NCBI GenBank assembly: GCA_023415725.1
Contig: JAEZJR010000171.1
Span: forward strand, 1 to 21,937
Length of the DNA stretch: 21,937 nt
From: Acidobacteriota bacterium
GTDB lineage: Bacteria > Acidobacteriota > Blastocatellia > Pyrinomonadales > Pyrinomonadaceae
Direction: 5' to 3'
A program made the translations under genes and the position numbers. Below are positions 6,565 to 14,108 of the stretch, one piece after another. The notes beneath the pieces were generated by a model, which worked only from the letters and a program-made list of their open reading frames with translations, made no database searches and was not told where the DNA came from. Position 1 is the first letter of the stretch. Each line of letters begins with the position of its first letter.

Positions 6565-8481
6565 GTGAGTACGCCGATAACTCCTGTCAGCTCAGAATCT
6601 TACCGGTTTGAGGGATTTAGCCTTGATCCCTCGAAACGGCTGCTATTTGATCCGGAAGGGGCACCGTTGCCGCTGATGCCTAAGGCGTTGGACATCCTTT
6701 TGTACCTGGTAACGAACAGCCGGCGGGTCGTCGAAAAGGACGAGATAATGGGAGCGGTCTGGCCGGACACGGCTGTCGAAGAGAACAACCTGACACAAAA
6801 TATCTCTTCGATCAGAAAGGCTCTAGGCGAGCGGCACGGGCAGAACAAGTTCATCGCAACGATCCCGGGGAAGGGCTATAAGTTCGTCGCGGATGTCGAG
6901 GTCGTTTCGAATGAGACTAAACGGGCAGACGAAGTCGGGGATGCGATGGAGGCGGTTACCGCCGGATCAAGGCCGAACCTGGGGGCGGGTCCGGCAGCCG
7001 ACCTATTCAAGAAACGGACAGTTCTCCTGGCCCTGTTGGCTGCGATCGTGATCATGCTAACGGTCGCGGTGGCCTTGTCGTGGCGATCAAAAGAGAGCAC
7101 GCCACAAGTCGCCGAAGCGAGATCGATCGCTGTTCTTCCATTCAAGCCCTTGACACTCGACCGCAGGGACGAATCGCTCGAAATGGGAATGGCTGACACC
7201 CTTATACTTAAGCTGAGCGGGGTTGAGAAAGTCAGGGTCAGGCCGCTAACCGCCGTGCGGCGATACTCCGCAGTCGACCAGGACGCACTAGCCGCCGGGA
7301 GGGAACTCGGCGTGGATACCGTGTTGGACGGCCGCCTGCAGATCGCGGAAGACCGGATACGTGCTTCGGTGGAACTTCTAAACGTTGCCGATGGGCGACA
7401 GCTATGGGCGGGCCAGTTCGATGATCGCCTGACCGACATTTTCGCGATTCAGGATTCGATCGCGGAAAAGGTCGCAAATCAGTTGAAATTCCAGTTGGGC
7501 GCGAGAAGCCGTAAATCGTATACCGAAAGCGTTGAGGCTTACCAATTGTACATGCGGGGAAACCTTCACACGCGCCGGCTTATCCGCCCGGAGGTAGAGA
7601 AGGGGATCGAATATTACAAGAAGGCCATTGAGGTCGATCCAGGGTTCGCACTTGCCTATGTTGAGATCGCGAACGCACGCCGGGCCCTGGTCCTGACCAG
7701 CGATGAGCCGGCCCTTGAGATGATGCCCGAGGCCAAGGCCGCGGCACAAAAGGCAGTTGAATTGGATCCTGAACTGGCAGATGCGTGGACCGCTCTCGCA
7801 ACGTCAGACTTTTGGTTCGATTGGGATTGGAAGGCGGCCGAAGAGCATTACAAAAGGGCAATCGAACTCGATGCGTCGAGCGGCTCCGTCCGCCTCTTCT
7901 ACGCTCACATGCTTTCGAATATGGGCCGACATGATGAGGCGATCGCCGAGATCCGCCGAGCCCGGCAGGTCGACCCCGCGAGCCTGATAATCAACGCAGT
8001 GGAGGGGCAGATCTTATTTTTCGCGGGCGATATTATGGGTTCGGAAGAGGCACTTCGTCGAACTATCGACCTTGACGGTAATTTCTGGCTCTCCCACCTG
8101 TTCCTCACCCGCTTGTATCTTAAAAGAGGCCAGTACGCCGAGGCTGCGGCTGCAGCGAAATATGCGGCGGAGTTGTCGGGCGGCAACGCGGAGGCCCTGG
8201 CCACCGCAGCATACGCTTTGGCCGCGGACGGGCGGAAAGCTGAGACCCAACAGATCCTGGAGGAGCTAAACACCCGAGCGCGGCAAAGGTATGTGCCGTC
8301 CTATGCTCTCGCTCAGGTACACCTGGCATTAGGGGACAAGGAGAAAGCATACGAGCTTTTGGGAAAGGCATTAAACGATCGCGAGGCCCTTATGGTATTC
8401 CTGAAGGTCGAGCCTAAATGGGACACGATCAGAAACGATCCCGGGTTCCACGATCTGCTCGAACGAATGAGACTCAACTGA
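6565..8481 (+). CDS. Winged-helix transcriptional regulator with TM, TolB-like and TPR domains
   Basis: A 638-residue CadC/ToxR-like one-component membrane regulator. Residues 13-112 form an OmpR/PhoB-type winged helix (LMPKALDILLYLV, NNLTQNISSIRKAL, TIPGKGYKF). A single membrane helix lies at about 152-172. Residues 187-310 are TolB/FlgO-like (SIAVLPFKPL, YVDT-type LGVDTVLDGRL, GRQLWAGQF, IFAIQDSIAEKVA). From about 325 to the end there are several TPR units (YYKKAIEVDPGFALAY, AAQKAVELDPELADAW, HYKRAIELDASS). This architecture is very common in Acidobacteria, and ligands are usually unknown. The start is GTG at 6565 with only a weak SD. It ends three bases before dapB, so it is probably co-transcribed with the lysine genes; control of them or of its own operon is inference. 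Confidence 0.9.
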   Translation: MSTPITPVSSESYRFEGFSLDPSKRLLFDPEGAPLPLMPKALDILLYLVTNSRRVVEKDEIMGAVWPDTAVEENNLTQNISSIRKALGERHGQNKFIATIPGKGYKFVADVEVVSNETKRADEVGDAMEAVTAGSRPNLGAGPAADLFKKRTVLLALLAAIVIMLTVAVALSWRSKESTPQVAEARSIAVLPFKPLTLDRRDESLEMGMADTLILKLSGVEKVRVRPLTAVRRYSAVDQDALAAGRELGVDTVLDGRLQIAEDRIRASVELLNVADGRQLWAGQFDDRLTDIFAIQDSIAEKVANQLKFQLGARSRKSYTESVEAYQLYMRGNLHTRRLIRPEVEKGIEYYKKAIEVDPGFALAYVEIANARRALVLTSDEPALEMMPEAKAAAQKAVELDPELADAWTALATSDFWFDWDWKAAEEHYKRAIELDASSGSVRLFYAHMLSNMGRHDEAIAEIRRARQVDPASLIINAVEGQILFFAGDIMGSEEALRRTIDLDGNFWLSHLFLTRLYLKRGQYAEAAAAAKYAAELSGGNAEALATAAYALAADGRKAETQQILEELNTRARQRYVPSYALAQVHLALGDKEKAYELLGKALNDREALMVFLKVEPKWDTIRNDPGFHDLLERMRLN

Positions 8482-8484
8482 ACT

Positions 8485-9186
8485 ATGAATATCGCATTGA
8501 TCGGTTACGGCAAGATGGGAAGGCTCATCAGGACACTCGCTGAAGAAAAGGACCACGTCGTGAATGTCATCGTCAACGAGGCCCACGCAGGGCTGCCGGC
8601 CGAGCAGTTGGCCGAGACGCTGCATGCGGCGGAGGTGGCGATAGATTTCTCTTCCGGTGAGGCGGTGCAACGCAACGTGGAGGCTTGTCTGGCCGCGGGC
8701 GTGCCGATCGTAGAAGGGACGACGGGCTGGAACGAGCAGCGCGGCGAAATCGAGCGGTTAGTGAATGAAAGCGGCGGGACGATGGTGTTCGGGGCGAATT
8801 TCTCTATCGGGGTGAACTTGTTTTACAAGATCGCTGAGTATGCTGCCGAGCTTTTCGCGAAGTTTCCTGAATACGAAGCGTTCATCGAGGAGCAGCATCA
8901 TTCTCGAAAGAAGGACGCACCGAGCGGGACCGCATTGAAGATCAAAGAGATACTGGAGCAACACGTCGAGGTGCCGAGCGTCGGGGCCACGAGGGCCGGG
9001 AACATCCCGGGAACGCACCGCGTCGGGTTTGACGGCAAGGGCGATCAGATTCTTTTGGAGCACACCGCGAGATCGCGTGAGGGGTTTGCAGCCGGAGCGA
9101 TAATGGCGGCTGAGTGGGTCGTGGGAAAGAAAGGATTTTTTGAATTTTCCGATCTTATTGATGAAATAAGTGGAGTGGCAGACTGA
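8485..9186 (+). CDS. dapB: 4-hydroxy-tetrahydrodipicolinate reductase
   Basis: NAD(P)H-dependent reduction of 4-hydroxy-tetrahydrodipicolinate to tetrahydrodipicolinate, the second committed DAP step; cytosolic. The N-terminal nucleotide-binding motif is GYGKMG at 7-12. The family signature reads QHHSRKKDAPSGTALKI at 137-153, with H138/H139 and K142 matching the catalytic His and Lys of E. coli DapB. EGTTGW is at 78-82. At 233 residues it is shorter than E. coli DapB (273), as in several other phyla. It begins three bases after the regulator stop and is followed 21 bases later by dapA. Confidence 0.95.
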   Translation: MNIALIGYGKMGRLIRTLAEEKDHVVNVIVNEAHAGLPAEQLAETLHAAEVAIDFSSGEAVQRNVEACLAAGVPIVEGTTGWNEQRGEIERLVNESGGTMVFGANFSIGVNLFYKIAEYAAELFAKFPEYEAFIEEQHHSRKKDAPSGTALKIKEILEQHVEVPSVGATRAGNIPGTHRVGFDGKGDQILLEHTARSREGFAAGAIMAAEWVVGKKGFFEFSDLIDEISGVAD

Positions 9187-9207
9187 CAGCCTGTCTTACG
9201 GGATTTT

Positions 9208-10113
9208 ATGACCACACGGATAGATTGGATGCGCGGTTGCGCGACGGCATTGGTGACGCCGTTCAAGAAGGACGGTTCGATCGATAGTGAATGTTATCGA
9301 AAACTGGTCGAGCGGCAGATAAAGAACGGTGTGCTGCTGCTTGTGCCGTGCGGGACGACGGGCGAGAGTGTGACGATGTCCGAAAGCGAGCGTCTACACG
9401 TGATAAAGATGACGGTCGAAGTCGCGAACGGGACCAAGGCGCGCGTGATCGCGGGGACCGGCAGCAACAATACCGCCGCGACGATCGATTTTACGCGGAA
9501 GGCGCGGGAAGCCGGTGCGGACGCCGCATTGGTCGTTGCTCCGTATTACAATAAACCGACCCAGGACGGCCTATTCGCTCATTTTTCGGAGATCGCAAAG
9601 TCTGTCAAAGGGTTTCCGATCATGCTCTACAACGTACCTTCGCGAACGTCTTCGAATATTTCGGCCGCGACGACGCTGAAGCTGGCCGCGGCCCACGAGA
9701 GCATCGTCGCGACGAAGGAAGCGTCGGGGAACTTTTCTCAGGTTATGGAGATCATCGCGGGCCGGCCGAGGAACTTCCGCGTGTTTTCCGGCGATGACGC
9801 AACGACCCTGCCGCTTGTCTCGCTCGGGGCAGACGGCCTGGTTTCCGTATGCTCTAACGAGATGCCAAAGGAAACGGCGCGGATGGTCGTGAAGGCCCTT
9901 GACGGAGCCCATACCGCCGCACGGAAACTGCATTACCAACTACTTCCCTTGATGGAAGCCAACTTCATCGAATCGTCACCGGCCCCATGCAAGTTCGTGA
10001 TGAAGGAGATGGGTTTGCTTGAGGAGAACCTACGCTTGCCGCTCGTTCCCGTCACGGCAGAGGCTCGTTCGAGGCTGCGGGCGGTGATGAAAGAGGTCGG
10101 GATCGCGAACTGA
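9208..10113 (+). CDS. dapA: 4-hydroxy-tetrahydrodipicolinate synthase
   Basis: Condenses pyruvate with aspartate-4-semialdehyde, the branch point into DAP/lysine. A 301-residue TIM-barrel aldolase of normal length. The Schiff-base lysine is K170 in ATKEASGN, the GTTGES motif lies at 49-54, PYYNKPTQDG at 112-121, and the catalytic Tyr is Y141 in YNVPSRTS. It follows dapB closely in the same operon. The SD is weak (a short purine patch before ATG 9208), so translation may partly depend on ribosomes arriving from dapB. Confidence 0.96.
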   Translation: MTTRIDWMRGCATALVTPFKKDGSIDSECYRKLVERQIKNGVLLLVPCGTTGESVTMSESERLHVIKMTVEVANGTKARVIAGTGSNNTAATIDFTRKAREAGADAALVVAPYYNKPTQDGLFAHFSEIAKSVKGFPIMLYNVPSRTSSNISAATTLKLAAAHESIVATKEASGNFSQVMEIIAGRPRNFRVFSGDDATTLPLVSLGADGLVSVCSNEMPKETARMVVKALDGAHTAARKLHYQLLPLMEANFIESSPAPCKFVMKEMGLLEENLRLPLVPVTAEARSRLRAVMKEVGIAN

Positions 10114-10168
10114 CCGCGGTCCTGCCCATGGCTACTAATTTTTAGTTCCAGAAAACTCTATTTAACTG

Positions 10169-11353
10169 ATGAAGAAATCGTTGTTCCTATTTCTGATCGC
10201 TGCTGCTTTCCTGAACTCGGTTACAGCCCAGACCAAACCGCGTGCACGCGACCTCGGTGTGCCTTTTGATGGTACGCCCGGTACAAACAATGCGATCACC
10301 GACGTAAAGGGCGTTGAGGTCGGATATACGACCCTTATTTCGGGCGACGGCGAAAGGGCCGTACGTACCGGCGTTACGGCAATATTGCCTCAGGGGAAGA
10401 ATTTCGCTGGGCGTCTATTCGCCGCGTGGCATACGCTGAACGGTAACGGCGAAATGACCGGAACTACGTGGATAGAGGAATCGGGCGGCCTGGGCTCGCC
10501 GATTCTGATCACGAACACCCATAGCGTCGGAACGGTTCGAGACGCCGTGATCGAGTGGGGAGCTAAGAGGTTCTCGGGCGGGGGATACTCAGGGGATTTC
10601 TCGTTGCCGGTTGTTGCTGAAACCTGGGATGGATTTCTCAACGACATCAACGGGTTTCACGTGAAGAAGGATCACGTGTTTTCGGCATTGGATTCGGCAA
10701 AATCGGGACCGATAGCGGAGGGAAATGTCGGCGGCGGTACCGGAATGGCGTCGCACGGTTTTAAGGCCGGCACCGGTACCGCGTCGCGTGTACTTCCCGA
10801 AAGGTTCGGTGGGTATACCGTTGCCGTGCTTGTTCAGGCAAACTACGGGGGGCGTCCGCTTTTTACGGTTGCCGGAGTTCCGGTGGGCCGGGAGATCACG
10901 GATCTCCAAATGAAGTTTCCGTCGGGTTCAATGGCCTCGATCCACAAAAAGTCCGACGAAGGAGCGGGTTCCATCATTGTAGTCCTTGCCACTGACGCTC
11001 CGCTCCTGCCGCATCAACTCAAACGGATCGCACAACGCATTTCGATCGGCGTAGGAAGGGTCGGCGGCCGCGGTGAGAATTCGTCCGGCGACATATTCAT
11101 TGCATTTTCCACGGCTAATAAAGAAGAGTTCGGCAAGGATGAAGGCATCGCGAACATTCAGATGTTGCCGAACGATCGAATAAACCAGCTCTTTGTGGCG
11201 ACCGTGCAGGCTACAGAAGAAGCGATCATAAATTCCATGGTTGCCGCCGAGACGATGACCGGTTACAAGGGCGGTACCATTTATGCCTTGCCGCACGACC
11301 GACTGCAGCAGGTGTTGAAGAAATACAATCGCTTTGTTGAACCTAAGAAGTAA
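10169..11353 (+). CDS. Secreted P1-family peptidase (DmpA / beta-aminopeptidase-like)
   Basis: A 394-residue member of the P1 (DmpA/BapA) family, Ntn-type aminopeptidases that self-cleave before a serine that becomes the new N-terminus. The expected cleavage site is in EGAGSIIVVLATDAPLL, with the nucleophile at S268, in good agreement with the GSIIVV(V/L)ATDAPL motif of DmpA. Upstream are the Gly-rich NVGGGTGM (186-193) and THSVGTVRDA (117-126). Residues 1-20 (MKKSLFLFLIAAAFLNSVTA) form a signal peptide, so it acts outside the cytoplasm. Its stop overlaps the dapD start (TAATG). Known relatives release N-terminal D- or beta-amino acids from peptides. A link to DAP-containing peptides is speculation from context. 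Confidence 0.9.
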   Translation: MKKSLFLFLIAAAFLNSVTAQTKPRARDLGVPFDGTPGTNNAITDVKGVEVGYTTLISGDGERAVRTGVTAILPQGKNFAGRLFAAWHTLNGNGEMTGTTWIEESGGLGSPILITNTHSVGTVRDAVIEWGAKRFSGGGYSGDFSLPVVAETWDGFLNDINGFHVKKDHVFSALDSAKSGPIAEGNVGGGTGMASHGFKAGTGTASRVLPERFGGYTVAVLVQANYGGRPLFTVAGVPVGREITDLQMKFPSGSMASIHKKSDEGAGSIIVVLATDAPLLPHQLKRIAQRISIGVGRVGGRGENSSGDIFIAFSTANKEEFGKDEGIANIQMLPNDRINQLFVATVQATEEAIINSMVAAETMTGYKGGTIYALPHDRLQQVLKKYNRFVEPKK

Positions 11354-12183
11354 TGCCACTACAGCACAACATTGAAGAGCTTTTCGCGAAGAAAGAGTTC
11401 GACGCGAGTGACCGCGAGGTGTATGAGGAATTCAAATCAGCCCTGCGTGGCGGCAAGATACGGTCGGCAGAAAAGGGTAAGGATGGTGTCTGGCGGGCGA
11501 ATGCCTGGGTGAAGCAGGGGATATTGCTCGGGTTCCGGATGGGGAAGATGGCGGAGATGTCGAAGGAGACGGAAACGCTGCAGTTCTTCGACAAGGACAC
11601 TTTCCCGCTAAGACCGATGTCATTGGATGATGGGGTACGTATCGTTCTGGGTGGTTCGTCGATCCGTGACGGAAGCTTCGTGGCACCGGGTGTGGTTGTG
11701 GTTCCGCCGGCTTACATCAATGTGGGAGCTTATGTTGATGAGGGCACGATGGTGGATTCGCATGCGTTGGTTGGATCTTGCGCACAAATAGGGAAGCGAG
11801 TGCATTTATCGGCTGCCGCCCAGATCGGGGGCGTGCTTGAGCCCGTCAATGCGGCGCCCGTGGTGATCGAAGATGACGTCCTCGTGGGCGGCAATACCGG
11901 CGTTTATGAGGGCACTGTTGTTCGCGAACGAGCCGTGCTGGCGAGCGGGGTGATCCTGACGCGCTCGACGCCGATATTCGACCTGCCGAATGAGCGAGTG
12001 ATCAAGTCTTCAGGCGATTCGCCGTTGGAAGTGCCCGCCGGGGCCGTGGTCGTACAAGGCTCGCGCGAGATCACGTCAGGATTCGGCAAGGAAAACGGCC
12101 TCTCGATCTATTGCCCGATCATCGTCAAATACCGCGACGAGAAGACCGACGCCTCCACCAAACTCGAAGATTACTTGAGATGA
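11353..12183 (+). CDS. dapD: Tetrahydrodipicolinate N-succinyltransferase
   Basis: Transfers succinyl from succinyl-CoA to tetrahydrodipicolinate, so it marks the succinylase variant of the DAP pathway. At 276 residues it has E. coli DapD length (274). A helical N-terminus (1-95, including WVKQGILLGFRM) precedes a left-handed beta-helix of hexapeptide repeats (about 105-220), with AYINVGAYVDEGTMVDS, VGSCAQIGKRVHLS and QIGGVLEPVNAAPV closely following the family pattern. The C-terminal strand SIYCPIIVKYRDEKTDA is also DapD-like. The ATG overlaps the preceding stop by one base and its own stop overlaps the next ATG (ATGA), so three genes are translationally chained. Confidence 0.95.
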   Translation: MPLQHNIEELFAKKEFDASDREVYEEFKSALRGGKIRSAEKGKDGVWRANAWVKQGILLGFRMGKMAEMSKETETLQFFDKDTFPLRPMSLDDGVRIVLGGSSIRDGSFVAPGVVVVPPAYINVGAYVDEGTMVDSHALVGSCAQIGKRVHLSAAAQIGGVLEPVNAAPVVIEDDVLVGGNTGVYEGTVVRERAVLASGVILTRSTPIFDLPNERVIKSSGDSPLEVPAGAVVVQGSREITSGFGKENGLSIYCPIIVKYRDEKTDASTKLEDYLR

Positions 12184-13649
12184 AAGACCAAAGCTCGAAC
12201 GATTGGCTCGACGGCAAGGCGCGCCAGGCAATGATCGACAACGGATTCGAGCCGCACTTTTCCGAAGAGATCAAGGAACAGCTCGCGGAGATCACGGAGC
12301 GCGGCATGCTTGCCGAGGCGACCGGAGTAAAGGATCTTCGCCATCTCGAATGGTCGTCCATCGACAACGTGACCTCACGTGACCTCGATCAAGTGGAGTG
12401 GGCGGAGAAGCTCGCGGGCGGCGATATCAGGATGTTGGTGGGGGTAGCTGACGTCGACGCGGCGGTCGAAAAAGATTCGCCTATCGACCGGCGGGCTGAG
12501 CGCAACATGGTTTCCATTTACACCGAGAGCGAGGTGTTTCCCATGCTGCCGGAGGAGTTGTCGACGGATCTAACCTCACTCAACGAGGGCGAGGATCGCC
12601 TGGCGATCGTCGCCGACATGATCATCAAAGAAGACGGCGATGTGCCGACCAGTACCTTTTACCGGGCCGTAGTCCGAAACAACGTCAAACTGGACTATCC
12701 TTCGGTCGGAAAATGGTTCGATGAGGAGGGCCCGTTACCGCAGGTGCTGGCTGATAAGCCTGGTATTGTCGAGCAACTCAACTTACAGCGGGCCGCCGCG
12801 GTACGTTTGCACCAATATCGCTTAAGAAAAGGTGCTCTCGAATTCGAATCCATCGAATCGGAGGCGGTGTTTCAGGACGCCGAGGTCAAAGAGATCCGTT
12901 CGATCAAGCCAAATTCGTCAAAACGGCTGATCGAGAACTTGATGGTGGCCGCGAATGTCGAAATGGCGGAATTCATTGAGTCAAACGGTGTCGCATCCAT
13001 CCGACGCGTCGTTCACGACCCTGAACGCTGGGTTGGAATAGTGAAGATCGCGGCCGAGCATGGAACCCAACTTCCTGCAATCCCCGATCAACCGGCCTTA
13101 GCAAAGTTCCTCGAAACGCAGCGTCGGGCCGATCCCGAAAGTTTCCCCGATCTTTCGCTTTCGATCATAAAGTTGATCGGAGGCGGAAAGTATGTTGTCG
13201 AACGGCCAGGGGAAGACGCCGGAGGGCATTTCGGCCTGGCTGTGGACGATTACGCACATTCCACGGCGCCGAACAGGCGTTATACGGATCTTGTAGTGCA
13301 GCGGCTGGTGAAGGCGATAATAGCCGGGAGGCCGCCCGCATATTCTGCGGATGAACTCGACGCGATCGCGGAGCATGCGAATAGCCGCGAGAAAGCTGCC
13401 CGGAAGGTCGAGCGAAAAATGCGAAAGATCGTAGCGGCCGCGGTGATGAAGAAACACGTCGGAGAGCGGTTCAATGCGATAGTGACCGGGGTAAATGACT
13501 CCGGCACTTTTGCTCGCATATTGCGACCTCCCGTTGACGGCAGGATCGTCAGGGGCGAGGCCGGGCTGAACGTCGGCGAGCGTGTGGGGGTCCGACTTCT
13601 TTCTGCGAACACGTCGAACGGATTCATCGATTTTTCAATAGACCGTTAA
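12180..13649 (+). CDS. RNB-domain exoribonuclease (RNase II/R superfamily, DrII-like)
   Basis: A 489-residue RNB-fold 3'-5' exoribonuclease for single-stranded RNA. It lacks the N-terminal cold-shock domains of E. coli RNase II/R and has a short helical N-terminus (1-55). The Mg-binding motif is SIDNVTSRDLDQVEWAE (60-76). D62, D68 and D70 match E. coli D201, D207 and D209, but the fourth Asp (D210) is Gln71. The C-terminal RNA-binding signature is DYAHSTAPNRRYTDLVVQR, followed by a short S1-like domain. From memory, the DLDQ form and this architecture resemble the Deinococcus DrII-type family. The in-frame upstream ATG at 12111 lies deep in dapD; ATG 12180 in the ATGA overlap is the natural start. 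Confidence 0.9.
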   Translation: MKDQSSNDWLDGKARQAMIDNGFEPHFSEEIKEQLAEITERGMLAEATGVKDLRHLEWSSIDNVTSRDLDQVEWAEKLAGGDIRMLVGVADVDAAVEKDSPIDRRAERNMVSIYTESEVFPMLPEELSTDLTSLNEGEDRLAIVADMIIKEDGDVPTSTFYRAVVRNNVKLDYPSVGKWFDEEGPLPQVLADKPGIVEQLNLQRAAAVRLHQYRLRKGALEFESIESEAVFQDAEVKEIRSIKPNSSKRLIENLMVAANVEMAEFIESNGVASIRRVVHDPERWVGIVKIAAEHGTQLPAIPDQPALAKFLETQRRADPESFPDLSLSIIKLIGGGKYVVERPGEDAGGHFGLAVDDYAHSTAPNRRYTDLVVQRLVKAIIAGRPPAYSADELDAIAEHANSREKAARKVERKMRKIVAAAVMKKHVGERFNAIVTGVNDSGTFARILRPPVDGRIVRGEAGLNVGERVGVRLLSANTSNGFIDFSIDR

Positions 13650-13651
13650 GT

Positions 13652-13780
13652 TCATATTGATCCTGTTCGATGAATGCGGCGATGGAGGTCGATGTAAACG
13701 CGGGCCCGCGCAGCGTACTCGGCGACAATGTAGGGAGAAGCCTTTCTGCTGAGCGACAATAAGGTCTGAATCAAATCCAT
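13652..13780 (-). CDS. Possible 42-aa basic small protein
   Basis: A minus-strand frame from ATG 13780 to TGA 13652 in the gap after the RNB gene. It reads MDLIQTLLSLSRKASPYIVA, then EYAARARVYIDLHRRIHRTG, then SI. The sequence is amphipathic and basic, with regular hydrophobic spacing expected of helices. It ends two bases from the RNB stop (tail to tail) and is divergent from the gene at 13859. The purines before the ATG (GAGCGGGA) are a poor SD. A perfect 12-base palindrome, CGCGGGCCCGCG (13699-13710), lies inside. It could be a real small gene, the remnant of a larger one, or chance; the rest of the gap (13781-13858) shows nothing clear. Confidence 0.3.
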   Translation of the reverse strand: MDLIQTLLSLSRKASPYIVAEYAARARVYIDLHRRIHRTGSI

Positions 13781-13858
13781 TCCCGCTCGGAAACGGAGTC
13801 AGCTTTTCCGTCGCGGACCCAATTTCTGATTACCCGCACTTTCGCCTAAACTATTGGT

Positions 13859-14104
13859 ATGAGTGAACCTAGAGAGGATGAGGTCGAGGAGCGCGATGAG
13901 GGCGGGGTCCGTCGTGTTGTTTCGGGGTTCGGGCAGAAGGTTATAGGCGGCATTGAGGAAATAGGAGGGATCCTTACAGGAGACCCGAATACGGCTGCCG
14001 AAGGTGAGTTCAATATCGAGGTCGGGGATGTGCGAGAAGACATCGAAGAGGACCTTGAGGAGTCGAAAGAGGCTAACCGCGGACACCGCGGGGACGCTGA
14101 GTGA
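13859..14104 (+). CDS. Acidic small protein with CsbD-like core
   Basis: An 81-residue, strongly acidic protein (MSEPREDEVEERDEGG at the start, DIEEDLEESKEANRG near the end). Residues 30-50, GGIEEIGGILTGDPNTAAEG, resemble the CsbD-family core pattern (KGKxEExxGxLTGDxxxxxEG), with FNIEVGDVREDIEEDLEE echoing the second half. CsbD proteins are sigma-B-type stress proteins in Bacillus and Gram-negatives; the match here is partial and made by eye. No clear SD precedes the ATG. The stop lies four bases before the aminotransferase ATG, so the two are almost certainly co-transcribed. Function unknown; the CsbD link is tentative. Confidence 0.65.
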   Translation: MSEPREDEVEERDEGGVRRVVSGFGQKVIGGIEEIGGILTGDPNTAAEGEFNIEVGDVREDIEEDLEESKEANRGHRGDAE

Positions 14105-14108
14105 ATAA

